A stretch of DNA of 40,598 nt, taken from positions 1-40,598 of the forward strand of contig SHYX01000041.1 in assembly GCA_009692585.1 (NCBI GenBank), given 5' to 3'. Position numbers and translations under genes: made by a program. Of this stretch, positions 16,633 to 25,279 are shown piece by piece. How positions within the stretch are numbered: position 1 is the first letter of the stretch; each line of letters begins with the position of its first letter. Under the pieces are notes generated by a model. The model saw nothing but the letters and a program-made list of their open reading frames with translations, was not told where the DNA came from and did no database searches. The DNA is from Myxococcales bacterium. GTDB lineage: Bacteria; Myxococcota; UBA796; SXON01.

Positions 16633-18126
16633 ATGTACGCATCCCCCCTCCTCCCTCTCCTCCTCCTGTTCGCCTCGGGCTGCGTTGACGGTTCCCGGCC
16701 CGAGGACACCGACACCGACACCGACACCGGCACCGACTCCGACACCGACACCGACACCGACACTGCCGGACTGAACACGGCGCCGGGTGCGCCGACGGTG
16801 GCCATCGATCCCGCCGCTCCGAACGAGCTCGCCGAGCTCGAAGCGGTCATCGTCACCGAGTCCGTCGATGCCGAGGGCGACGCGGTGAGCTACCGGTATT
16901 CCTGGACGCAGAATGGCGCCGAACGCGCCGATCTCGACCAGAAGCGGGTCGGGGCCGCCGAGACCGTGGACGGCGATACCTGGGTGGTGACGGTGCACCC
17001 GTCCGACGGGGCCCTGGAGGGCGCGTCGGCCACGTCCACGGTGACCGTCGGAAATCTTCCCCCGACGCCGGCGGGGATTCACTTCGAACCGGTGGCGCCG
17101 GTGTCGGGCGACGACCTCACGCTGGTCTTCGACATCCCGGCGAACGATGCCAACGGCGACGTGCTCACCCAGACCATCGTTTGGTACTTCAACGGTGCCA
17201 AGAACATCAGCTTCGACGGCAAGACGAGCGTCGACGGCGTGTACGTCGACGGGGGCGACAGCTTCCGCGTGGTCGTCAGCGTCACCGACGGCCTGAGCGA
17301 TCCGGTCGTGGTGGAGGCCTCGGTCGAGGTGGCGAACACCATGCCGGAGGTCACGTCGGTCACCATCACGCCCACCGATCCCGGAGATGCGGACGATCTT
17401 TTGTGCACGCCACGCGCGACCGATGCCGACGGGGGCACGCTCACCTACATCTACACTTGGTATCGCGACGGAATCGAGGCCGCGGACATCGGCAACGACG
17501 ACACCGTGTCGGAGGCGGTCACGGTGGTCGGCGAGTCGTGGGAGTGCGAGGTCGAGGCCAGTGACGGCTTCCTCGCCGCCACGCTCCGGTCGTCGGCGGT
17601 CGAGATCAGCCCGCCCACGGGCTACCGCATCACCAGCAACATCGAGATGACCGTCACCGAGGACACGGCCGGCGCCTACAGCGCCACGGGCGCCATCGAT
17701 TGGGACATCTACATGACCGGCGGTCGTTACACGACCAACGACTGTTTCGCCGTGTGGTCCATCCTGGCGGCAGAAGACAACCATTGCCGTGGGTGCACCT
17801 ATAGCTTCTCGGGCGCCTACACCTACGACGCCGCCCTCTCCACGATCGTTTCCGGTTGTTCCTCCATCGCAACCGACAGTGTCGGAGACATCGATTACGA
17901 CGCCCGCAGCGGTTCGTTTAACGCCAGCTTGGACGATGCAAGCTGGGAGCGCTATGCCTACTACGGATCGGGCTATCCGGTGAGCTTCAGCGAGCGTGGG
18001 AGCGGCGGGGCCGCCTACAGCTACTACGGCTACACCTCCGGCCACTATTACTCCGTGGTCGAGACCGCGGATGCCTACGGCAACGTCGTGTTGACCGGTT
18101 ACTCGACCCGGTACACCTACTACTGA
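16633..18126 (+). CDS. Lipoprotein with Asp-Thr linker and three Ig/PKD-like domains
   Basis: The 497-residue protein begins MYASPLLPLLLLFASGC, a lipobox with Cys17, then a DTDTDT-type linker (about residues 25-44). Three repeated beta domains follow, each introduced by a Pro-rich hinge (NTAPGAPTVAIDP, LPPTPAGIHFEP, NTMPEVTSVTITP) and with a VSYRYSWTQNG or LTYIYTWYRDG strand, as in PKD/Ig-like folds that speak of 'double the question' domains. The last 150 residues are Tyr/Ser/Gly-rich with Cys pairs (NHCRGCTYSFSGAY) and match no family I know. The inner ATG at 16633 is preferred over 16603 because it gives a clean signal. Probable outer-surface protein; ligand unknown. Confidence 0.8.
   Translation: MYASPLLPLLLLFASGCVDGSRPEDTDTDTDTGTDSDTDTDTDTAGLNTAPGAPTVAIDPAAPNELAELEAVIVTESVDAEGDAVSYRYSWTQNGAERADLDQKRVGAAETVDGDTWVVTVHPSDGALEGASATSTVTVGNLPPTPAGIHFEPVAPVSGDDLTLVFDIPANDANGDVLTQTIVWYFNGAKNISFDGKTSVDGVYVDGGDSFRVVVSVTDGLSDPVVVEASVEVANTMPEVTSVTITPTDPGDADDLLCTPRATDADGGTLTYIYTWYRDGIEAADIGNDDTVSEAVTVVGESWECEVEASDGFLAATLRSSAVEISPPTGYRITSNIEMTVTEDTAGAYSATGAIDWDIYMTGGRYTTNDCFAVWSILAAEDNHCRGCTYSFSGAYTYDAALSTIVSGCSSIATDSVGDIDYDARSGSFNASLDDASWERYAYYGSGYPVSFSERGSGGAAYSYYGYTSGHYYSVVETADAYGNVVLTGYSTRYTYY
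16705..16764 (+). repeat. Ten tandem hexamers of GACACC type
   Basis: Ten 6-base units, eight of them GACACC or a final GACACT, plus GGCACC and GACTCC, encode the Asp-Thr linker of the lipoprotein. Unit gain or loss keeps the reading frame. Confidence 0.8.
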
Positions 18127-18222
18127 GCCGACTCGACGACCCTTGCAGCGCCGCGGCCGATGCTGCTGTCCCACCACGCCGCCTGCACCCCTGCACATCG
18201 CCCTCCCCGCCGACACGCCACG

Positions 18223-18697
18223 CACGTCCTCGCCAACCTCCTCGCGCCGCCGGTGGAAGGCGTCCGCGGTCCCACCGCGCAGCGTCCCCGTGCCCTTGAC
18301 GATGGAGCGCACCTGGCGGATGAAGTCCCCGCGGTGCGTCACGAGTTGGTCGCACCCTGCCGATCCCGCGCTTCGTGAACACCCGCTTCAGCCACGCCGC
18401 GCCCCCACCCGGCTCGAACACCACGACGCCGCGCGACGGCTCGACGAAGGGAACCCGCATCCGAAGCGAATCCTCGTCGAGCATGATCTTGAACTCGTCC
18501 AGAATTCCCGACCGACCGAGCACGCAAACCAGCGCCGTGCGCTCCGACACGTCGATGCCGATCGCGCCCGCGCTCCGAATGGGCTGAGCCGACGCCAACG
18601 GTCCGGCGAGAAAGTTGGGGAACTCGAGCCCGGGGGCGGGTGGGCGAGGATGGACCTCGCACCGATGCTCCCCGAACTCCCGAAGGAGGCGGGCCGG
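18223..18697 (-). pseudogene. Decayed gene of unknown family, frameshifted
   Basis: On the minus strand a coding-like peptide runs through GAIGIDVSERTALVCVLG, ILDEFKIMLDEDSLRMRV, PFVEPSRGVVVFEPGGGAAW and LKRVFTKRGI. It continues in another frame from about 18362 as CDQLVTHRGDFIRQVRSIVK and GTGTLRGGTADAFHRRREEV. The two halves fit one sentence of protein sequence with a one-base shift. There is no start or clear end. The codon pattern and amino-acid mix differ from the Arg/Pro-rich antisense readings nearby. I do not recognise the family. Confidence 0.45.
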
Positions 18698-18809
18698 TAG
18701 GGTGGCTTCGGCAGCGCGTGTCCGATCCGTAGGGAGCCGTCGTCGAGCCGGCGGCGGTGCTCCCGGAGCCGGGCGGCGGACGGGGGACCGGTGCCCGACC
18801 CCGCGGTGG

Positions 18810-19068
18810 CCGGAACCGTACCTCACCAGAAAACTGCTTGCGCCGGTCGGAGGCCGTGATGCGCAGCAGCTCCAGCCGCGGCGCCATGTCCACGTTGCTG
18901 ACCGTCAGCGCCGCGATCCGGCCGTCGCGCTCGGCCACCTGTGCGTCGCGCGCGGCCAAGCCCTCGGCTTGCGCGGCAAGGTCGCGACGCAGGCTGTCGG
19001 AGGTCGATGCCCTCGAGGATCGCCACGATCTCGGCCGAGGTCAGCGTGAGTCGGTCTCGCTCAGACAT
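18810..19068 (-). pseudogene. Coiled-coil N-terminal remnant, possibly of an IS66-type transposase
   Basis: From an ATG at 19068 the minus strand reads MSERDRLTLTSAEIVAILEG. After a frameshift near 18995 it reads SLRRDLAAQAEGLAARDAQV, AERDGRIAALTV and MAPRLELLRI...DRRKQF. The heptad-rich stretch followed by LELLR...RRKQF is reminiscent of the leucine-zipper N-terminus of IS66 TnpC, but other coiled-coil proteins are possible. Homology ends near 18810. Broken and non-functional. Confidence 0.35.
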
Positions 19069-19243
19069 CGGCTCACAAAAATGCCAGACGTTCGTGGATC
19101 ACTATTGACGAAGAGGTCGTCATCGTTGTCGTCATCGCCGTCCCCGTTGTCGGTGACTCACGCGATGTGCGAGTCGATTTCGATGACCCTGACGATGTCG
19201 ACTCCGCTCAGAAGTCACAAACGCCGAACGCTGCTAGTCCCTG

Positions 19244-20383
19244 CTAGAACGCCCCGACCACACACTCCGCGGTGATCGCGAGCGACGTGCGCGTGGCCTC
19301 GTCGATCGGCGTCGCGTCGGCGTCGAGGAGGATGGCGCTCCACCCGACCGTTCGACTTGCGAACAGCATCGTGGTGGCCTGCGCGAGCTCGGTCGGCGCG
19401 GGCAACCACAACATCGCCGCGGGGGTGGTGCCGGCGCACGCCGCGTTCTGGCGACTGTCGGCATCGTCCCAGGCGCCGTCGCCGTTGACGTCCAGGTAGG
19501 TGTAGGGAACCTCGACGGCGGCGGCGGAGCCGATGATGGCGGGCTCGTAGAGGTGATCGGCCGGGGGCTCGCCGCTGAGGGTGAGGCTCCAGGCGGCGCT
19601 GAGGGGCTGGTCGATGAGCAGCGCGGGGAAGTCGCCCCCGTCGAAGGCCATCCCCGAAGCGACGACGAGGCCCAGGCCGTCGGGATCGTCGGCGTAGGTG
19701 CCGCGCAGGGTGAGGTCCTCGACCGGCGCGAGGTTGGCGGGGAGGGGAATCGCCGCCACATCGCCTACCGTCAGGCTCCCGTCTTCGCCGAAGGCGATGG
19801 TGTTCCAGCCCTTGACCAGCCCGATGAAGGCCGCCCCGGCAGTGAGGTCGCCCGCGATGAACACCGGCCACTCCAGACCTACGCCGACGTAGGCTTCCCC
19901 TTCGCTGTGCCCGCCGCTGCCGTCCGCGTCCGCGTACAGCGCGGGGACGAAGATCGCGAGGAGCATGCCGGGCGCGTTGACCGGGTCGATCTCGACCAGG
20001 AGCGAGGCCCCTGGTTCCGGTGCGGTGACGTCGACGTGGTCCGCGGGTACGTTGGCGTCGAGGTAGGCGTCCCCGTAGATGAGGGGGTCCAGGCCGATGG
20101 AGACGGGGTCGAGCCAACGGAGCTCGACCCGGCTGCCCGCGAAATCGCCGCTGAGGTCCAGGCCCAGGGTGGCGTCGAGCGTGCCCGTGTCCCCGGTGTC
20201 CGCCGTGTCGCCGGTGTCCGCGGGGTCGCCGGTTTCCGCGGTGTCGCCGGTCTCTCCCGTCTCGGCTCCGCTGTCGGCCGAATCCGCGGCGGAGTCCGAG
20301 CCGGAGTCGGCGTCCGGGTCGCCGGAGTCGGTGCCGTCGTCACAGGCGAACAGCGGCAGGGCCGCGACGAAGAACAGTCGCAT
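19244..20383 (-). CDS. Secreted lipoprotein with Asp/Thr/Gly tract
   Basis: The 379-residue protein begins MRLFFVAALPLFAC (lipobox Cys14). It continues with about 55 residues dominated by Asp, Thr, Gly, Ser and Ala (DTGDTADTGDTG), a linker typical of this genome's surface lipoproteins. The mature part has beta-rich character, an EF-hand-like stretch DADGSGGHSEGE and another YLDVNGDGAWDDADS, both plausible calcium-binding loops. The ATG at 20383 has GGAG 5 bases upstream. It begins 2 bases after the stop of the small lipoprotein upstream, so the two are translationally linked. Family not recognised. Confidence 0.8.
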   Translation of the reverse strand: MRLFFVAALPLFACDDGTDSGDPDADSGSDSAADSADSGAETGETGDTAETGDPADTGDTADTGDTGTLDATLGLDLSGDFAGSRVELRWLDPVSIGLDPLIYGDAYLDANVPADHVDVTAPEPGASLLVEIDPVNAPGMLLAIFVPALYADADGSGGHSEGEAYVGVGLEWPVFIAGDLTAGAAFIGLVKGWNTIAFGEDGSLTVGDVAAIPLPANLAPVEDLTLRGTYADDPDGLGLVVASGMAFDGGDFPALLIDQPLSAAWSLTLSGEPPADHLYEPAIIGSAAAVEVPYTYLDVNGDGAWDDADSRQNAACAGTTPAAMLWLPAPTELAQATTMLFASRTVGWSAILLDADATPIDEATRTSLAITAECVVGAF

Positions 20384-20385
20384 CT

Positions 20386-20733
20386 CTACTCCAGGATGGT
20401 GATCGCGCGTTCGCCCTTGAAGCGCCCGGTTTGCACCTTCAACGTGGCGGCGCCGGCTTGTTTCCAGGTGATCACCGGCACGTTGCCGCTGTCGTCGATC
20501 TCCCCGGCGGTGGCGGGGTCGACCGACAGCCGGCTGGCGCCCATCTGGACGACGTCGTCGCAGGTGAGCCAGAAGGTCCACGTGTCGTTGACGTGGGGTT
20601 CTTCGGGCCCGTCGAACGCCACCACCGCCGGTTCGCACACCGCGACGTCGGGGTAATCGATCTCCTCCGGTTCGGCGGAGTCACCGGTGTCGACGGCGGT
20701 GTCGCAGGCTGCGAGGATGAGGGCGAGGATCAT
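20386..20733 (-). CDS. Small lipoprotein, first gene of a two-gene unit
   Basis: The 115-residue product starts MILALILAAC with Cys10, then DTAVDTGDSAEPEEIDYPD. It has a beta-rich mature part with two further Cys (VAVCEPAVVAF and FWLTCDDVVQMG) that could pair. The end (VITWKQAGAATLKVQ...ERAITILE) looks like an Ig-like strand set. Its TAG lies 2 bases before the ATG of the next lipoprotein, so co-translation is likely. The open frame continues upstream into the helicase remnant, but the ATG at 20733 is the only one giving a lipoprotein signal. Function unknown. Confidence 0.7.
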   Translation of the reverse strand: MILALILAACDTAVDTGDSAEPEEIDYPDVAVCEPAVVAFDGPEEPHVNDTWTFWLTCDDVVQMGASRLSVDPATAGEIDDSGNVPVITWKQAGAATLKVQTGRFKGERAITILE

Positions 20734-20777
20734 TGCGCCGTGGTTGTAACCGGCGCGATGCCGGACGGCCCACGCCG

Positions 20778-21030
20778 CCGGCCTGGTACCTCGCGCGGCT
20801 ACGGGCGTTTTCGCCGACATTGCGGACCTGGGCGCTCTCGGCGACGATGGGCAACCTCGACGAGGCGGCACAGGCCGTCGTCGGTGTCGGCCGGCCCTAC
20901 GACATCGTCCGCGCCATGCTCCCGCGCCCCATCGAGCTGACCACGCTCTTGTCTGATCCCGATCAGCCCCTGCCCAACAGCGGCCACGTCGGGACGCGGA
21001 TGGCGGGGCGCCTCGTCGCGGAGCTCGACC
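20778..21030 (+). pseudogene. Fragment of an Lhr-type DEXH helicase
   Basis: The frame reads AWYLARLRAFSPTLRTWALS, then ATMGNLDEAAQAVVG, then IVRAMLPRPIELTTLL and NSGHVGTRMAGRLVAELD. The LRTWxLSATxGNLxxA block is helicase motif III with its flanks as found in Lhr/ligase-associated DEXH helicases. The following KPxE/RPIEL and GHxGTRM segments keep family order. Walker A, DEXH and all C-terminal motifs are absent, so this is about 85 residues of an enzyme of some 800 or more. It is in frame with the downstream exported-protein gene, but a real fusion is unlikely. Confidence 0.6.
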
Positions 21031-21110
21031 CGCGCTTGACAGGGGTATCGGGCCTGCGCGCGGGACAGGCCGCAACAGGGCCGCCGCGGCTGGCGTGGTA
21101 CGCCTCGGCG

Positions 21111-21794
21111 ATGTTCCTCGCCCTTTTCGGATCTATCTCGACGGTCACGTGTGAGGTGGGGACCCACCTCGAAGGGGGAGAGTGCGTGGCCGACGCATCG
21201 CCACCCGAGGGCGACGCGGGCCCGTGCACCCCACCCGACGCGTTCTGGGGCGCCGTCCCTGCCGACTTGGCCACGCGGACACCGTACGTGACGAGTTACG
21301 ACGGCGGTCTCGCCGAGGTGTGGCCCAACATGCCCACGTCTGGCAGCCTCCAGGCCTCACAGACCTGGCACCTCGTCGAGGTGACCGTCGCGCAGCCCGA
21401 GCAGCAATCGGGTGACCCGGGCAATACCCGCTGGTACACCGCCGATGGCAACTGGGCGATCGGGGGCGTCCCGTGGAACGCCCCGGCGGAGCTGGCGCTG
21501 GGAGACCGCCTCAGCTTCACCACCAGGAGCTTCACTGCGGTCCAGGGAGAACGCCGGTTCGAGCAGCTCACGGACGCCCGGATCGTGAGCTCCGAAAACG
21601 CCGTGTACGTGCGCGAACTCGCAGCCGAGCCCCTCGACTACCACGGTCGCGGGGCGGAGTTCGTGCGGGTCCACGGGCTCGTCGGCGACACGCTCGCTCA
21701 CGACTGCGGTGTTGGGTACCACTGCTTCGAGTTGGACCACGACGGGACGATCGACGTCGTGCGCGTCAAGGACGACAACGTTTGGGACCTATGA
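21111..21794 (+). CDS. Exported protein of unknown function with CxxGTHxxxGxC motif
   Basis: From the ATG at 21111 the 227-residue product has a signal-like start (MFLALFGSISTVTC), then EVGTHLEGGECVADASPPEG. This is the Cys-x-x-Gly-Thr-His...Cys motif frequent at the N-terminus of myxobacterial-type secreted proteins. The rest is beta-rich, with paired Cys near the end (AHDCGVGYHCFELDHDG). The open frame extends upstream into the helicase remnant; the signal peptide decides this start, though the ribosome site is not obvious. No family recognised. Confidence 0.6.
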   Translation: MFLALFGSISTVTCEVGTHLEGGECVADASPPEGDAGPCTPPDAFWGAVPADLATRTPYVTSYDGGLAEVWPNMPTSGSLQASQTWHLVEVTVAQPEQQSGDPGNTRWYTADGNWAIGGVPWNAPAELALGDRLSFTTRSFTAVQGERRFEQLTDARIVSSENAVYVRELAAEPLDYHGRGAEFVRVHGLVGDTLAHDCGVGYHCFELDHDGTIDVVRVKDDNVWDL

Positions 21795-21885
21795 TCCCGA
21801 GCCGAACGACGGCGACCCTGGGCCAAGCCGCCTGGATTCCATCGGCGACGCTACCTTCCGCATATAGGAACCCTGACCACCCCCG

Positions 21886-22572
21886 CTACCCCGGCAGCCG
21901 CCAGTCGATCGGGGCCTCGCCGCGCTGGCCAAGCCAGTCGTTGATCCTGGAAAACGGCCGGCTGCCGAAAAAGCCCGACGCTGCCGCGAACGGGGAGGGG
22001 TGCGGCGAGCGCACGACGAGGTGCGCGGACAGGTCCACGGCGGCAGCTTTGCGCGCGGCGTGGGCTCCCCAAAGTACGAACGCAAGCCCCTCCCGACGCG
22101 TCGCAAGCACCTCGACCACCCGGTCGGTGAACCGCTCCCATCCTTGCCCGCTGTGGGAAGCCGGCGCGCCAGAACGCACGGTCAGCACCGTGTTGAGCAA
22201 CAACACGCCGCGATCGGCCCAGGCGGTCAGCTCACCGTGAGGCGCCGGCGCGATGCCCAGGTCGGTCTGCAGCTCCTTGTAGATGTTCTGCAGCGAAGGC
22301 GGGGTCCGCACTCCGCGCCGGACGGAGAAACATAGCCCGTGAGCCTGACCCGCACCGTGGTACGGATCCTGCCCCAGGATCACCACCCGAACCTTGTCGA
22401 AGGGCGTGTGGTCGAACGCGGCGAAGATCTCGTTGCCGGGCGGAAATACGACCGCCTCGCGCTTTTCCGCGGCCAGGAAGGTCCGCAGCTCGGCCATGTA
22501 CGGAGCCTCGAACTGGTCGCCGAGCACCGCCAGCCACGAGTCCGGCAGCCGCACCCGCCCTTCCGCCATCAT
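21886..22572 (-). CDS. ung: Uracil-DNA glycosylase, family 1
   Basis: The 228-residue enzyme removes uracil from DNA to start base-excision repair. It has the water-activating motif GQDPYHGAGQAHGLCFS (Asp69), a PPSLQNIYKEL Pro/Ser-rich loop, the LLLNTVLTVR strand and the leucine-loop HPSP motif (His191), all canonical for the UNG family. Length agrees with the family. The ATG at 22572 (or the adjacent one at 22569) overlaps the TGA of the upstream monooxygenase gene in an ATGATG arrangement. Translation is therefore likely coupled, though the functions seem unrelated. Confidence 0.96.
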   Translation of the reverse strand: MMAEGRVRLPDSWLAVLGDQFEAPYMAELRTFLAAEKREAVVFPPGNEIFAAFDHTPFDKVRVVILGQDPYHGAGQAHGLCFSVRRGVRTPPSLQNIYKELQTDLGIAPAPHGELTAWADRGVLLLNTVLTVRSGAPASHSGQGWERFTDRVVEVLATRREGLAFVLWGAHAARKAAAVDLSAHLVVRSPHPSPFAAASGFFGSRPFSRINDWLGQRGEAPIDWRLPG

Positions 22573-24764
22573 CGGCGTCCGAAGGCGTACTGTCGCGGCC
22601 ACGGGACCGCACCCCCGACCGCGCTGGCCTGGCGCCGGGTGAAGTACGGATCGCGGAGGTGCTCGCGCGCCAGGGCCACGAGGTCGGCTCGGCCTGCGGC
22701 CACGATGGTGTCGGCCTGATCGAGGGAGGTGATCGCGCCCACGGTCATCGTCGGCACGCCCGCTTCCAGGCGGGCGCGCTCGGAGAAGGGGACCTGGTAC
22801 ATGCGCCCGGTGGTGATCTTGGCGTCCGGCACGGTACCGCCGCTCGACAGATCAAGCACGTCCGCGCCCGCGGCCTGCATCGCGCGGGCGATGGCAACGT
22901 GTTCGTCGTCGGTGTGGTCACCGGGTGCCCAGGCACTGCCGTTGAGGCGCACGAAGAGGGGACGTTCGGCCGGCCAGACCACGCGGACGGCGGCGATGAC
23001 CCGCAACGGGAATCGAAGCCGGTTCTCGAGCGAGCCGCCGTGCTCGTCGTCTCGATGGTTGCATAAGGGAGAAAGCCAGGAATCCAGAAGGTACCCGTGC
23101 GCCATGTGCAGCTCGAGCACGTCGAAGCCGGCCATCGCCGCGCGGCGTGCGGCGGCGCAGAACGCGGTCTGGAGCGCGTCGAGTTCGGCGGGTACCAGCG
23201 CGTGCGGGACCTGGGAGTCGGCGTCCCAGGGGAAGGGGCTCGCGCCCACAATCGGCCAGGCGGCCTCGGCCGGAAGGGGCCTGCCACCGTCCCACGGCGC
23301 GGCGCACGCGGCCTTGCGTCCGGCGTGCCCGATCTGGAGGCCGATCTTCGCCGGACTGTGGGTGTGTACGAAGTGCACGATGCGCGCCCACGCCCCTGCC
23401 TGGGCGTCGGTCCAGATGCCCGTGCAGCCCGGCGTGATCCTGCCCTCGGGCGTTACCGCCGTCGCTTCCGCCATCACCAGCCCGGCACCGCCCACCGCGC
23501 GGCTGCCGAGGTGCACCAGATGCCAATCGGTCGGCACGCCCTCGTCGGCGCTGTACTGACACATCGGCGAGACGACGATTCGGTTGGGAAAGGTGACGCC
23601 CCGGGAGGTGAACGGCTGCAACGAGGGGCGGCCGCCCCAGCGTCCTCGCAACGCGGCCATTCCCTCGGGGTCACGCTTCTGAAGCTCGTCCCAGGTGATG
23701 CGTTTGCTGCGCGTCATCAGCGAGAACTGGAAGGTGTCGGCATCGAGCTGAAGGTAGCGGGCGCTGTTCTCGAACCACTCGAGGCTCACCTGAGCCGCGG
23801 CTTGGAGCCGCTCGACCTGGGGCCGCCTCGCCGTTTCCCACGCGCGCAGACGCGTCGGGATCGGCTCGTCGCCTTGCGCCAGGAGGGCGTCGGCCAGCGA
23901 CATGGCCGACTCCATCGCCAGCTTGGTGCCGGACCCGATGGAGAAGTGGGCCGTGTGCTGGGCATCGCCGAGGAGGCAGACGTTTTGATGCGACCACGCC
24001 GCGTTCCGCACCGTCGGGAAGACCCGCCACAGGCTCTTGTTGGTCTGAAGCGGGTGTCCGTCGAGCCACGGGGCGAACAGCCGCTCGAAGAACACGATGG
24101 TATCGGCCTCCGAGAGGGCGTCGAGCCCGGCGCGTTGGTAGACTTCGTCGCGACACTCGATGATGAATGTGCTCATCGTCGCGTCGAAGGGGTAGGCGTG
24201 GACCTGGAACAGGCCCGCGTCGGTCTCGGCGAACAGGAAGGTGAAGCGTTCGAAGACCTTGGTGGTGCCGAACCACGCGAAGCGGCACTTGCGTTGGTCG
24301 AGCGAGGGGCGGAAGTGCTGGGCCCACGCGGCGCGTACCCCGGAGTTGATGCCGTCGGCCGCGACGACGACGTCGGCCCGCGCTGCCAGGACCTCGAAAT
24401 CCACGACCTCGTCCTGGTGGCTCACCACCACGCCCAGCTCGAGCGCCCGATCTTCGAGGATCTCCAGGAGCGCGGTGCGACGCAGTCCACAGAAGCCGTG
24501 ACCGCTGCTGATGCGTCGCTGACCGCGGACGTGCGTCTCCATGTCGCGCCACGACACGAACGCGGCGCGGATGCGGTCGAGCGCCACCTCGTCGCCCCCT
24601 CCCAACTCGTCCAGCGTCTGGTCCGAGAAGACCACGCCCCAGCCGAAGGTGTCCCCGCGGCGATTCCGCTCGTGGATGACCACCTGCGTGGACGGCGCCC
24701 GTTTCTTCAACAGGATGCTGAGCCACAGCCCACCTGGTCCGCCGCCGATCACCTCCACTCGCAT
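22569..24764 (-). CDS. Bifunctional FAD monooxygenase/Old Yellow Enzyme fusion (salicylyl-CoA 5-hydroxylase or 2-aminobenzoyl-CoA monooxygenase/reductase type)
   Basis: The 731-residue fusion has an N-terminal PHBH-like FAD domain (GGGPGG at 7-12, the FAD pocket CLLGDAQHTAHFSIGSG near residues 270-285). After a linker near 370-385 comes a C-terminal Old Yellow Enzyme domain (VSPMCQYSADEG, IGLQIGHAGRKA, ELHMAHGYLLDSWLSPLCN). This architecture is that of 2-aminobenzoyl-CoA monooxygenase/reductase and salicylyl-CoA 5-hydroxylase, which act on aryl-CoA in aerobic aromatic degradation. No CoA ligase is nearby, so the substrate is open. The ATG at 24764 is preferred to the GTG at 24770 because it has AGGGG closely upstream. 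Its stop overlaps the ung start. Confidence 0.9.
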   Translation of the reverse strand: MRVEVIGGGPGGLWLSILLKKRAPSTQVVIHERNRRGDTFGWGVVFSDQTLDELGGGDEVALDRIRAAFVSWRDMETHVRGQRRISSGHGFCGLRRTALLEILEDRALELGVVVSHQDEVVDFEVLAARADVVVAADGINSGVRAAWAQHFRPSLDQRKCRFAWFGTTKVFERFTFLFAETDAGLFQVHAYPFDATMSTFIIECRDEVYQRAGLDALSEADTIVFFERLFAPWLDGHPLQTNKSLWRVFPTVRNAAWSHQNVCLLGDAQHTAHFSIGSGTKLAMESAMSLADALLAQGDEPIPTRLRAWETARRPQVERLQAAAQVSLEWFENSARYLQLDADTFQFSLMTRSKRITWDELQKRDPEGMAALRGRWGGRPSLQPFTSRGVTFPNRIVVSPMCQYSADEGVPTDWHLVHLGSRAVGGAGLVMAEATAVTPEGRITPGCTGIWTDAQAGAWARIVHFVHTHSPAKIGLQIGHAGRKAACAAPWDGGRPLPAEAAWPIVGASPFPWDADSQVPHALVPAELDALQTAFCAAARRAAMAGFDVLELHMAHGYLLDSWLSPLCNHRDDEHGGSLENRLRFPLRVIAAVRVVWPAERPLFVRLNGSAWAPGDHTDDEHVAIARAMQAAGADVLDLSSGGTVPDAKITTGRMYQVPFSERARLEAGVPTMTVGAITSLDQADTIVAAGRADLVALAREHLRDPYFTRRQASAVGGAVPWPRQYAFGRR

Positions 24765-24833
24765 GCCCACCCCTGGGGGGGGCCTCTAACAGGAAACGGG
24801 CGAAGACGCTCGCCGCGCCCCCCCCCTTCCGTC

Positions 24834-25004
24834 GCCTACCCTCCGGCCTCCAAGCTCCGCTTTCCGGCCTGCGGACGCTGACTTCCCGGCGCCCAGCGCG
24901 TTGAGTAACGCGCCGGGATGTGGCGGTCTCACCCACCTGGGCGTCCCCCATACCACCTGGGTGTTTCATGGGTCCAGGAGCTGCGGACCGCGGCATGGGG
25001 AACC
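24834..25004 (+). repeat. Structured dispersed element, copy A
   Basis: This non-coding block shares several segments, in the same order, with the minus strand of 37583-37462. They are CCCTCCGGCCTCCAA, TCCGGCCTGCGG, GTTTCATGGGTC and a GCGGAxCGCGGCATGGG run. Internally, CCCCATACCAC (24946-24956) faces GCGGCATGGGG (24990-25000), pairing with G-U wobbles if transcribed from the minus strand. A second hairpin with CGCGTT/AACGCG and CCCGG/CCGGG arms spans 24885-24917. No gene is seen in 24765-25279. It may be a small mobile or palindromic element, or a structured RNA. Confidence 0.6.
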
Positions 25005-25279
25005 ATCATGAAACGGGGGGAAGACGCGCGCCCGGCCGCCGGCCACCGCCAGCCATGCGGACAAAGGTCGGGGGGCGCTCGCGCTCGCGTGCCCCCGCGA
25101 CGTTGTCCGCGCTCACGGCGGAGGCCGCGGTCGCGACAGCGCCACGCGGGCCGCGTTGAGGGGGGCGGCATGGCCGTCTGCCCCTCTACGTGTCCCCTCG
25201 CCACCGGTGCGCTTCATGGCCCTGGGCGCCGTCGTCGCGGCGGCCTGGGTGACGAGCGCGCTCGGGGATAGATCGCTGC

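Noticed and set aside
16360..18342. 660-codon minus-strand frame rich in Val, Gly, His and Asp
   Set aside because: Antisense of the Asp/Thr-rich lipoprotein. Only its first 40 codons resemble protein and are treated as a separate remnant.
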